Assembly (NCBI RefSeq): GCF_964275005.1
Contig: NC_092686.1
Location: 40,521,511 to 40,585,510, forward strand
From: Diadema setosum
Lineage: Eukaryota; Echinodermata; Echinoidea; Diadematoida; Diadematidae
DNA: 64,000 bases
Direction of reading: 5' to 3'
Every line of letters begins with the position of its first letter. The first letter of the stretch is position 1. The position numbers and the translations under genes are program-made. The notes under the pieces are model-generated. The model had not been told where the DNA came from. It made no database searches and worked only from the letters and a program-made list of their open reading frames with translations. Below, in pieces: positions 12,439 through 24,400 of this stretch.

Positions 12439-12997
12439 AAAGGACAAGTTCACCTTCATTAACATAAGGATTGAGAGAATGCAGCAATATTAGGAGAACA
12501 CATCATTGAAAGTTTGAGGAAAATCGGACAATCCGTTCAAAAGTTATGAATTTTTGAAGTTTTTGTGCAGTCACCGCTGGATGAGAAGACTACTGCAGTG
12601 TATGATGTCGTGCACATGCGTACCACAATATAAAGAAAATAGAAAGAGAATTTCACAAAATTTCATCTTTTGAAAAAAAAAAAAAAACTACACATTCCCT
12701 TGACTCGTTACTGACATATATTATGGGTAATATTATTCCCATTGCCTTTAGAAAGAGGCAAGTCAGGTGCTCTTTTATCATGCGAAAAAGTGAAAATATG
12801 TTGAATTTTCTTTACATTTTCTTTATACTGTTCTACTCATATGACATCACGAGCCTTAGTAGTCTCCTCATCCAGCGGTTCCAACACAAACTTTTTAAAA
12901 ATTCATAACTTTTGCATCGATTGTCCAATTTTCCTCAAACTTTCACTGATGTGTTCTATTAATATTGCTGCATTCTCTCAATCCTTATGTTTATGAA
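12439..12997. mobile_element. Long palindromic MITE, copy 2
   Basis: The element starts AAAGGACAAGTTCACCTTC and shares the whole order of blocks with 9355-9906. These include GGACAATCCGTTCAAAAG, the A run in the left arm, the GTGAAAATATGTTG block and the right arm ATATTGCTGCATTCTCTC. The outer tip of the right end is lost, because the sequence diverges after about 12997, just before the 3' end of the LINE fragment at 13018. Confidence 0.8.
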
Positions 12998-13017
12998 AGA
13001 TGCTATGCAATTACATT

Positions 13018-14150
13018 TGGTTCAGTTCATTTCAAATTTATTTTCATATTTCCACTTTCTCGATGAAATTTCAAAATGATTGACGTAATACAACAAAGAA
13101 TACAAAATATATACAACCATGTCTTTTGATCATAGAAAAAAAAATATATACACTGAACGCAAATGTTGATGGTCATATCATGATAATAATGAAGGTGCCA
13201 CAAGGAAATGAGAGAAATAATTATATATGGGGCCTACATAAAAGCTGTTAACGCTTGTAAAACTATATATTAGGTTCCCGAATTCATAGGCGTGGAATTA
13301 TACGGAGAACGGATGATATATCTTGACCAAGTAAAATTATACCAGTACAAAAATCAAAACATACATAAGTATTGCTCAAACCACATCTCGCCATGTTTGA
13401 AAAAGAATGTTTTGAAGACAAAAGACTAAAAAAAAAAGTTGCTAAAAGCCTGGTCAGGGTGTATCCACTGAGTAATAACTGTTTTAGTTTGCGTTGCAAG
13501 GAAGAAGTAATATCTTGAGGGAGATCATTCCATATCCGCAGAGGGTCCAGTAAACATGATAATTGTTTTCTTTGTAAAATAGTGTAAGTACGGGGAAGGT
13601 GATAAGCGTCACTCTGGCGAGTGGGATAATAGTGATGAATGTCCGAATAGCGATTTTAATTCTTCTGAACATGTGGATAAATCAGGTGGTATTCATTAGT
13701 TGTTAGTCTATGAAAATTCCGAGATTATGAGGAAATGGGTCTGGAATTTTCAGAATTCTGTTTTGGTTAAAAAAAAAGATGAGCTAAATATCCGGCGTGG
13801 TTTATGATTCTTATTGCACGCTTTTGAATACAAAAAAGAGGAATCTGATAATGAATCAATTGCATTTCCTCACGCCAAAATCCCATAATTAAAGTGTAGA
13901 GATAATAGTTATATTAGAGAAGAATATACTATGCTCTCCAAAATATACCTTAAGTAGGAAAAAATGTTTAAGCTTATTCAAAATTCCGATATTTGGTGGA
14001 CAAAATTTTACTAACAAAATTACTGTGAGTTTTCCATGATAATTCTCGATCAATCCAAAGACCTAAAAACTTTGTGTTATGACCTGCGTTAAACATATCA
14101 TTTATTTTGACATCATCTGAAACAACATTCAAAGAATTACTGAATACCAT
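13018..14150 (-). mobile_element. Second degenerate LINE fragment
   Basis: On the minus strand, 14110-13740 contains interrupted reverse-transcriptase sequence with KFLGLWIDRELSW and, further on, PLFCIQKRAIRII. These correspond to the motifs of the fragment at 10490-11900 but are clearly diverged from it. The 3' end near 13018-13060 reads AAATAAATTTGAAATGAA on the minus strand, a typical LINE tail. Several frame changes show the copy is inactive. Both LINE fragments have the same orientation. Confidence 0.78.
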
Positions 14151-14198
14151 TTAGGACCTAGTGATTTTTTCTATATCATCATCGATAATGACTTTTAA

Positions 14199-14199
<1 letters not shown>

Positions 14200-14279
<80 letters not shown>

Positions 14280-14280
14280 C
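14200..14280. repeat. (ATT)n microsatellite
   Basis: About 26 uninterrupted ATT units followed by a few ATC-interrupted units to about 14305. Poly-Ile open frames over it are artefacts. Confidence 0.97.
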
Positions 14281-14550
14281 ATTATTATCATTATCATCAT
14301 TATTGTATCAGTATTATCATCATTACTTGTTGCTATCACTATTGGGAGTCCCTCGACTGGTAAAGAAATCACAAAACTATACCGTAATAGGCAATTGATG
14401 TAATACTGTTCAAATGTGCTGATCACTAACGTTCAATATCACCTCTGGTCCAGCTAATCATTTGGTTTGTCTGTGTAGAATTTACTGTGTTTTTTTTTTT
14501 TTCTAGTTTAGATTAGTTTAGTTTTTAAGCTGTTTTTACTGAGAACTCAA

Positions 14551-14754
14551 GATGTGAATGTTTGTACACGTAGTGGTAGAGTAGTTAAACGTCCTTTACG
14601 CCTTGTTTTGTAAACATATTTATTTATATCTGTTATTTTCACACGTACATGTACATTATCACTTATATTTTTGTATTCATATATTGTAAATATGTTTGTA
14701 CTCTCATACCCCGAGAGGGGGTCGATAGAGTCAATAAAATCTTACAAATCTTAC
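14551..14754 (+). mobile_element. 3' tail of a non-LTR retrotransposon, copy 2
   Basis: Nearly identical to 6440-6655, with the same orientation and the same AATAAA followed by CTTACAAAT repeat ending. The two copies differ by a few substitutions and small indels, suggesting fairly recent insertions of the same source. Confidence 0.7.
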
Positions 14755-15603
14755 TCAGATGTGTATGATTTTATTTTTTTCTCATTGTTAGAAACAATAT
14801 AGTATTTCAACTTCACATAAGTCGTACTGTAAAATCATATTCATACAAATTATTTTATTAATCCATGTCACTCCATGACAACTGAATTTATAGGCCTATT
14901 GACGTTTCCTTTTAACATTCAAAAGACATTCTTGTGGATACCATGAATACGCAGGCACTGAACGAAGGCATGGCATCCCTCCTACATTTCCGGATTTTTT
15001 TTTTTTTTTCTGCAGTGGTACAGGTGATTCATGATTAAACTAAAAACACCCATTGTCTAATTTTCAAGCATGGCTATCAAAGGTATATTGTCTCAAAGTT
15101 AGGTCTGTATACGAAGACTCTGTTTTTGTGTTCGAGGATTTTTATATCTCCGTGTTTAGTCCCATCACCGTTTAAATTATAAAAAAAAAAAATGTGACGT
15201 CTGGATGGATTTTTTTTTTTTTTGGGGGGGGGTGTATTTTTATTTTATTTTTTGTAGAAAAATGATCTGTGGTGTAATATCAGAATCATATGCAATAATC
15301 AAATTATATGCGCTCTCCATTAAACTCCAGCAAGAACCTTCCCTTTAGTTCTCCGTTTTAGGTTGAACCACCCCATCCCCCCCCCCCCCCGCAATGATGA
15401 TGAGTTTGAGACATGAAAAACGACAATTCATAAAATGTGGATGAAAATCTAGACATAATCTTCATGAAATATTATTTCACTAAAATACTAAGTAGATAAA
15501 ACTCGCAATTTTTAATTCAAGTTTTACTCTGGTAATGTACGCAAGTGAGTGCTCCGGTATGTTTTGAGATGTTATAGGGGCCTACATAGACCACTGATGA
15601 GAT

Positions 15604-15621
15604 CAAGGAGGTACCTCCTTG
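15604..15621. repeat. 18-bp perfect palindrome, copy 2
   Basis: Identical to 8637-8654. Here the palindrome extends by two more base pairs on each side (ATCAAGG...CCTTGAT) and is followed by GATGAGATGAGATG. Confidence 0.85.
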
Positions 15622-16470
15622 ATGAGATGAGATGTGGACGATTTGGAGCGTAGACCTACAGTGTACTTTAAAACGGAAATAGCGCTTTTCCTTTTACATT
15701 TTCGCATTTACAACACAATATGAACCATTGGCGCAAGTTTTCGATGAGAAGTGCAGTGGCGAATGAATGCTGCGTGTCGACAACATACAACCTATAACAG
15801 TGGAATACCTTTGAATATTGTTTTGTTGATAAATGGAATCTAGATTCTAACTGATGGGAGGATACTGAACCAGCTATTCAGTTTGTAAGTAAATAAGCCG
15901 AGTGGAAGTAAATTAAACCACAAGAGACTCAAGAGTTATAAGTCAATTTGTTGTATGATCAGATTGCAATGACAGTCGGTCAGTCGGGATCGTACGTTGA
16001 TCGACGTAGACTACAGTTTGGCCGCGATTTCGCCTAGCTCCATAGTCCCACACGATGTAATTTTTGCATGGTAGGAATTGCCCGGAATATGAATGTCATA
16101 TGTCAGTCAGACTTTGCAATCGTGTGATTTCTGTTTCGGCTCCTGGAAGTGCATTTTCTATTTCTTCAGCGACAGGAATTATTTGAAACTATTTTTTTTT
16201 AAACACTAACACTCATTAACAGTGTTTTTTTTCCTATTGCAAGACTCAAATGCAAAGCTAAACTCATCAAAGCTAACATAAATTTAAATTTAAATTCATC
16301 ATACATGACTGTATTTATTGAACTTGAACCAGTTGAAGACTGCGAGCACAGCGGGTCAGTAACTGTAAATTTGATTTTAGATAAGTGTAAATTTCGATAA
16401 AAGTTTAGAATCTACTGTAAAATTGTTTGAGTTTCAGTATTTATAGACCTAATGCCTAAGTCTAGTAATG

Positions 16471-16512
16471 GTCTAAACTCGGCTAGGGTCTAAACTCGGC
16501 TAGGGTCTAAAC
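16471..16512. repeat. Short tandem repeat, 17-bp unit
   Basis: The unit GTCTAAACTCGGCTAGG is repeated about 2.4 times without change. Confidence 0.9.
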
Positions 16513-17099
16513 TTTACTCAAATTTGGGTTATCGAAATGTTAACTATGCTGTGTGTCATGTCTGACGTCTGTCGTAGTGTCAGCAGCATGCATGCACATA
16601 CGTACTTACTACTACTATTATTAGTACTATGACATGACATGATGGATAATGGATAAACTATAATGAATTTACTATTTCATTGTACTAATAGTACCTGAAT
16701 ACTTAACTATACACAGCCCAGTCGCTGTACATGGTACGTCGCGACAGGGCTGTACGCGCGCGACCACCAATCACTAGGAGAGGCGACGTAATCGTACACG
16801 ATAGCTTTGACTTTTGATACTTACGATCATTTTTGTCACCTCAAACTCATCGAGTATACTCTTCAATATTTACTCTACATCTGATGCTATATATATTCAA
16901 ATGTACGTAATGAAACTTACCGAAATTGATCATCATATCCAGCATGTCCACACCGTACACAATCTTTCACGCCAGGCCAAGCTCAGATATCGGGTGGTCA
17001 CGTGATGTGAATGCCCTTTCAAGCAGCGTACGCACGGTTACTAGTATAAGGTATACAGCTATAAACTGTACTGGGTTATTGTGTCGCAGACGCCAAGGT

Positions 17100-17309
17100 T
17101 TGTTCGACACTTTCAACGCACACGCGCTCGCTCTGGAGCACATCCGGTCACGCATGCGCATAAGTCAAGGCGCCATTTTGAATCCTGCAACGACGAAGCC
17201 CGGCGGTCAGGAATTGCGCCAGAAAGTGTCATTTATTTGTTCCACGGACTTATCGCAAGTGGTCTCCATGGACCCAGTGTGGCGAACTATTCTTCTGTAG
17301 CATTTAACG
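17100..17309 (+). promoter_or_regulatory. NEDD1 promoter and probable 5' UTR exon
   Basis: A CpG-rich patch about 1.3 kb above the NEDD1 start codon. It contains CGCATGCGCA at 17151-17160, matching the NRF-1 consensus, and GGCGCCATTTTG at 17169-17180, matching the YY1 consensus on the minus strand. Both are common in TATA-less housekeeping promoters. A possible donor CGTGAGTA at about 17309 would close a non-coding first exon, to be joined to an acceptor near 18411 or 18445 ahead of the ATG. The exon itself is inferred. Confidence 0.55.
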
Positions 17310-17686
17310 TGAGTAAAGTATTCTGTTTAAAGGAGAAAAGTATACATGTTCCTAAGTTTTGTAGTTGTGTTGAGGTTCCTCACTTCGAGGCTGCATGCCG
17401 TGCGTGTCAGACGCTGTTTTCGCATAGCGTAACAGTGTCTGGTCGGGCTACTGAATACTAGGGTTCTATGTCACATAGGGTCAGTGATGATATTCATCAC
17501 AAGGAGGGTTATACATGTAACGTTAGGCTTATAGATGTGGATAGATTGTGAGCTTGTAATTTGTAATTGTATGCCTATCCTACAAGATTCATGTCCCTGG
17601 CCTTGGAAAGAAACTCCCCCCCCCCCCCCCAAGTCCACTAATGCCATTGGCATTGCCCATTTGGCATTGTAATACATGAAACTGAA

Positions 17687-17891
17687 TACTGTACGAGCTG
17701 ACATTTTCGCGGTGGTCTTATTTTCGCGAATTTCGTGAATCGACTTTGAACCGCGAAAATAACAACGTGCGAACAGATAAGCACAGTTTAATAGACCTCG
17801 CAACCGCGAAATTAACAACACGTGAAAATGTTCTCCTAGTAGCAATTCGCGAAAATATCTGATGTACGTGAAAATTTCAGCTCGTACAGTA
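17687..17891. mobile_element. MITE with TACTGTACGAGCTG termini
   Basis: Termini TACTGTACGAGCTG and CAGCTCGTACAGTA are perfect inverted repeats, and the inversion continues with ATTTTCGCG / CGTGAAAAT. The interior is rich in TTTCGCGAAT-like words and is about 205 bp long with no frame. The TA at each end suggests Tc1/mariner/pogo kinship. It lies upstream of the NEDD1 start codon. Confidence 0.7.
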
Positions 17892-18477
17892 CTGTAAATT
17901 ATGCGTGTTTGAAATTAAGATATCAGTCTGATGTAGGTCTAGGTCACAGTGTAGTGTCTTCACAATATCACTGCTTGACTTTATTTTTCTTTTCCTGTTT
18001 TTTTTTTCTGTGCATGGTTCTATGTTGTTGTTGTTGTTGTTGTTGTTGCTGCACTGAAGAAAATCTGTGAACTGGTTCTGTTATTTGCATTATACCAAGT
18101 CCAATCTTACAGGAATCAAACAGAAAAATTTGCACTGCTTGATTTTTCTCCCATCAAATTACACTTGGCCCATTTGCATTTACCCTGTACTATTTAGATA
18201 GGGGCATAAACTCAAAACCAAAGTACCAGGATGAGCTGAGAGTACCTTTTCCATTATGTTCTATTTGGAGCTTGGAATGACATCAAGACAATCTTACCAC
18301 CCTAGTAGAGTAGTACTAAGAAATGTGGAATTGCTGTTTAATTAATTTCTGCCTTTCAAAATGTTCTTATACAAGGTACCGGTACAGTTGTATGCTTTAT
18401 TGAACTTTGCAGCTTAAATTTCCCTATTAATGTTTCACAAATTAGATGCCATTGCTGTTGATGGACAAAGATGAATC

Positions 18478-21400
18478 ATGGATGAAAGCCTGGTCAAGTT
18501 TTGCTCTGGTGGTGATGACATAAAAATCTGGGATTTGTCCAGTACAGCACCTCTGCATCAGTTCTCTCCCCATACTGGGCCTGTTTCAAGTCTGTGTTGG
18601 AGCCAAAACAATATCCTTTATATAGACAACCCTATATAAAATAAAAAGTATGTGTCCATCCACTCATCATTTGTTTGTTGGCTTGTTTTATGAAGTTTAA
18701 CAGTGCAATTCGCACTGCATACACTATCTTTTATATTTCATTTTATTTATTTATTTTTTTTTTTTTTGAGCAGTCATCAATTTATGATGTAGTCCAGGAT
18801 TCATGTGAAAGTATGAATTTTAAATCTTTGCTTTTGAACTTGGTAACATAAAAGAACTATTCAAAAAGAATTGAATGTGTACTGTGGCTGATATTTCACA
18901 GCATTACAGTTCAAACCCATACTTGTACCATGGAGTTACCCTAGCTCCATGCTTCTACCACCAGTCAATTTCTGTCATAGTACATGCATGGTGATAGTAG
19001 AAATAAGGTATCACCATAAAAGGTGATGTATTGTATTTGATAAGGACCACTGTGGGTCAATAACATTTGAACAAAGGTAAAAATACACATTTTGTCAACA
19101 AATCAAGATGTATTATTAAGAATGACTTCTAAATACAGATTTAGAGGTACAGCTATTACTACAAGCATGTTTGTATAACCTTTTTTTTTTCTCTCTACCA
19201 CTACACAAGTGCATATATGCAAAGGTGACAACTGTCAGTTGTTAATTTTGGCTGGTCTTTATGTTAATATTTACAACACATTGCATAAGACTTGTGTATG
19301 GAGATAACCTTGCCTCTGCTAAAGTGTTGTTTTGAAGCAAATTTGTTGAATGAAATTTTTTCAGTTCTGTACCATAATCATCTCATAAAAGAACAGACTT
19401 AAAGAGGAAAAAAAAAAACCTCATATTATACAAATTACAATATCAGTGCTGTCATGGCATGGTCTGTGGGACTTGAAGTGAACATTGAACTGTGTGTTCC
19501 TTAACTTGTTGTAATTCACATCAGTTGCTTGCCAGTGCCTCGTCTGTGGGTGACAAAGTGGTTCTGACATACACGAAGAATGTGGCCACCAATGTAATCG
19601 AGCTTGCTGAAGGGGTAAGTTTGCCTGGGACAAGATTTGTTTTTAATGTTAGCTGATTAGGTATCTAGACTAACTGGTCAGTAGTCACATTAACTGAAGA
19701 AACTTATGTCATGCTTCTAGATGACAGAGTGTTTAAACTGTGGCTCTATTTTATAATGGTAAATGTTTATTTTACAATTAAACGTATATCCAACACTTAT
19801 TCATGCATATATACTTCTCTTGTGCATTTTATGAACTGCATTTAATATATTTCGCTTCAGGAGAAACAGACATGCCTTGCCCTAAACTCAACTACTCGCT
19901 ACCTGGCATGTGGAGGCAAGAACCAGCTAGTCAGCATTTGGGACCTGAAGAGCAAAAAGTTACGGAAAACATACAAGGTACTGATTTTAAAATGTGTGGA
20001 TTTCTCTCATCCACATGGGATGGAAATGTGATATACGTTGATATATGTGTATGTGGATGCTGAGCAGTGCTGGATGTTGTACAGTATGTCAAAAAAAAAA
20101 AAAAATACAATCAAATTTTTGCATTGATAACACCCAATATGATTAAACTGTCTAAATACTACTTCAGGGTCTTAAAATATAACATCTTAGCTCTATTTTG
20201 CAGAAAACCCCATTCAATTTGGTTAAGTGGTCACAGAGAAATGTGGAATGTTGTAAAGCATGTCATGAGTCTGATTCTTCCAAATTTATCGCTTCAATTT
20301 TGTGTGTGAATACAATAGAACTTGGAGGGAAGAGATTCTTGACATCCTCTACAAAATTCCTCATTTCTCTTTGACTACTGAAGCAAATCAAATGGGGTTT
20401 TCTGTATGATGTGGGCAATGAGTTATAGTTTCACACCCTGAATTTGTATTTGGATTGATTCACTATTTTTAAAAATATAATTGCGGAGGGTCCCTTCGTA
20501 ATTTTTGTTGGGACATACAGTATTAACCCATTGAGGATGAGTCCCAAGTATACTCCGGCAGGTGTCTATTGGAAATGCATGTTGTAGCAAAATCAGAGAC
20601 ATGTCAATATTCTATCATGTAACTCATGTGATGAATTGAGATAGAAAACTGCTTGAACTCATTCAGATGTTCTGTAAAGTGCGATGCCATTGCATATACA
20701 AGTGAATGTAAGTGATAGAGAGAAATTTAAGACAATAAGATTGGTAGAAGTTCCATCAAAATTAGACATGAAATAAAGTTATGCAATTGAAAATTTAGCC
20801 CCTTTCGGGGGGGGGGGGGGAGGGGCATACACATTCATCGCAAACTACTGGAGGTGCATACAATCTGGCATGAAGTCAGATTACTTAGAATATCAGTAGA
20901 GAGAATCTGTGCTAATATTTAACTATGCATGTAAGATTACACAATATCATTTTCTGATACTATTAGCACTGAAGAAATTTTCCAGCTTGCAAAAAGAAAT
21001 AAGCAAAAAAAAATATTTATATATCATTGTCAAGAAAATCAACACTGCTGAGTAAACGCATGTAGCATTTGTGACTGTGGCTTCCTGAATGCTGTGGTGC
21101 ATAGACAAGGAATCCCGAGAACCTTAATTCTTGGTAAGTACCAGAAAGAATGTGAGCATGCGTATGTCTGTGCATATCTACGTATGGAACAAGTTATGAT
21201 AGGTAAAGGATAAATGTAAGAAGGAGGCAGAGACTGTTATTATGTTAACAACGTACAAAAACAAGCCGACAGATTTATTGGCTAGTTATGATCTATGATA
21301 TGGATTTTACATTTATACAAATAAAGTGTGTGATGTGCTTGTGAATAGATACCACCTGAGTTGTTCCTTACAATTGATTTTCACTGACTTTCTTCCCATT

Positions 21401-24400
21401 TTCTGTGGAATACAAGGAGCATCGAGACAATGTCACATGTGTGGTCTTCAACTGGAATGACACATATCTCTCATCAGGCTCAGCTAGTGGGGAGATTCTG
21501 GTGCACAATGTGGTATCTGGTCAGCCCGGCACACCAATGGTCACTCCCTCGGGCCAGGTAACGCTTAGACAGCTATTTAGATATAAAATATCTATCACCC
21601 ATTGATCAGGATGAGCCAAGGAATGAAGGCTTCGGCTATATGAGCTTGTAATGTCATTTCATATAGTAACTGATAATGGGGTCATGAAATTGCATACATG
21701 TGTAGATCTCACCTGGAGAAGACTTCGGCAGCATGAACACTGGTAGAGGCCTTCACTTAATTTCATTTCATAAATGTTTTCAAATCATAAACTGGCATAC
21801 ATTGGCTGATGTGTCTTTGAATTAGTCGTGAGTGTGATATATTTCTTTTGGTGGTAAAACAGTGCTAGAAGAAAAGTATATAATGTTGTCCTGTATTTTA
21901 ACATCACTTTTACACCTTTTTTGTAATGATTGCATATGAAGATATGAAGATTTGCTATATTCCTTTTGTTGAATGCAGTGATGAAATGAAATTGATGTGT
22001 TTTATCCATCCCCAATCAGACCATCAGGGACATTGGGTACTCGCACTTCAAGAAGTCTCTTCTCGCCGCCGCCTCAGATGACGGCAGTCTCTCACTGTGG
22101 GACACCAACACCAACAAGATGGTGTCTGCTTTCAGTGATGCGCACAGTGCACCCGCTATGTCATTGTGTTTCTCACCGGTGAACAACTTACTTCTCGCCA
22201 GCGCTGGGCTCGACAAGAAAGTGGTGTGCTATGACGTCAATGGTAGAAAGTAAGGTTTTTTTCTGTCTGTTTTCGTTTGATATCATTGTTCATGTTTTGT
22301 TTCTGTTTTTGATGTAGCTCTATTGAGCCCAATGCAAGTGAACTAGACGTGCATTTTAAATGGTCATTAATATGTTGTGCTAAAGTTAGCAATGTAGATA
22401 ATGAGAATTATGGTAACATTATGTTGAATTATGTGAGCAAGATGATTGTTCGTTTTGTTTGTTATGTATTTATTAGAGCCTAGTTTGTCTATGTCATGGT
22501 GAGCAAAGGGCTTTGCATTTTGTAGTAATGCAGTCACTGTAATAAAACCTGCGCAATTGATGCGCTCACCTCCTCTCACTGCAAGATATTCCAGCTAGGC
22601 AACTTTTAGCCATTGCACACATGCCTTTACACTGTGGTCTGTATAAGCATCTACATATGAAAGCTGAGAGCACTACTTGTGTGTTTCAGGACAATCAAGT
22701 TTATGACGGTGGAGTCTCCACTGACCTCTCTGGCCTTCATGCACAACGGGGCGACCCTGGCGACGGGTTCAACGAGGGGCAAGATCTACATATTTGACCT
22801 GCGCATGGGCTCATCACCGATGAACACACTGAGCGCCCACAAATCATCTGTGCAATGCATCAGGTTCCAGCACCAGTCTGGGTCTTCAAAGGTGTGAATG
22901 TTACCTGGATATGTTAGCAAGTTAGAAAAACGAGTACTCTATACGCCAAATATTTCATGAGGTTTTTATTTTATGCAAATTTCATGAATTGGGTGCTATT
23001 CGCAAATTTTAGAACACGTGAAAATATTGAGTCAGATTCCGACACGAATGTGACAGGCAGGCAAACGTTTCTCCATTCAGAACTGTACTCCATGATCGCG
23101 AATTTTACCACTTGCAAGATTGTCAGGAAGTCCCGATTTGCGAAAATCAGACTCGCTAAATATATGGTGTATACAGTATGTAGTGTTAGATATGTACATA
23201 ATATGCATGTATATACATCTTCATCAAGTTAGGTGTATGTAATATTTTGGGTTTGTTAATCATATAACTCCTTGCTCAAAGTTGCCACTTTAGGACAGAC
23301 ACTTTGTAGTGAGTTCAATGAATTTGTGACGAAGTAACAATCCATCATATGTCGCGATATGTTCGTTGAAGCAAATTCAGTGCTATTCTTTTCCCAGGGT
23401 GGTATGGAGACCACACCAAAATTTAATGCCATATGGTGTCATACACTGCAGCAATCGCATCTTAAAAGAAAACTGTACTGACATTTTCTAATTGTCTGAT
23501 AATTCTAATCTACATTTTTTGATGCCTACTACTGGAAAGAGAGGATTGTAAAACCCAGGATAAGCCTGTAATGATTTTTTGACAAAAATGAAAACGAGCA
23601 AGCCATGGAACGATCCACGCAATTTGGCCTACGTCACAGGTGCTCTTTGTGCACAACCCCGACATTAGCAAGACGAACTACATAATGCCGATTTACTGAT
23701 GAAATCTCACACGAAGCACTCCAAAAGCTGTTATTTAGTATAATTGCAATATGGAGCTATAATAAATATGTTAAACAATATCTATTAATCTTTAAAAGCA
23801 AGCTATTCAACAGCTTTTTATTTAGATAAAACTTGTGGGGAAATTCCAGATATGCAAAATGAAATTGGCATCGTTATCCGAACGTGCTGCCCATAGAAGA
23901 CCGTGTGTAAGTAACGTTACGCATTGATGATCATGATCGAGCGATGGTTCGCCAGTTCAAACTAACGTAGATGAGGGCTGAGTGAATCTCGAAAATCCAA
24001 ATGTAGATAGACTCTCTTCAACGGCACGCACGATTTACGCTTAATAGTGAGATGAAAACGGTACCCAGTACACATAGACTCTGAAATACTAGAACTAGGA
24101 CTAGGACTACTGAGCAGTCAAGGAGTAGGTTCTACGTGGCAGTCCAAGTTTTGATGAGTAGGCCCTACACTCACTCACCGTCGACATTGCAGCTGTAGGC
24201 CCTATGTGCACAGCGCTAAGGCACAGCGTAACGTTACATACCCTGCTGCCAGAACTTGAAGAAAGTCCAGACGAAATTCCAGACCCCAGATCTAGATCTG
24301 GACCCTTGTCCTGCAGGCACTGTTGTTCCTGTGCTGAATTTTTCAGGTAAGGTATCTGCTTTATGGATTTCGGATGTTTTGTAGTCGAATAAATCTCACA

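Larger units (their letters stand above)
14755..17099. other. Intergenic between LINE tail and NEDD1 promoter
   Basis: No gene is recognised. Contents include T and G runs near 15209-15233, a C run near 15376-15390, and the 18-bp palindrome at 15604-15621. A 17-bp tandem repeat lies at 16471-16512. GC content rises toward 16720 and the NEDD1 promoter. Confidence 0.55.

Noticed and set aside
14151-14426. Poly-isoleucine open frames on both strands
   Set aside because: Translation of the (ATT)n microsatellite.
16926-17461. Overlapping open frames of about 125 codons in the NEDD1 promoter
   Set aside because: They arise from the CpG-rich, stop-poor promoter sequence, are not in frame with NEDD1 and show no domain.
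20523-20570. TTAACCCATTGAGGATGAGTCCC as another piggyBac-like end
   Set aside because: No partner end and no G-run hairpin found nearby, so too weak to list as an element.
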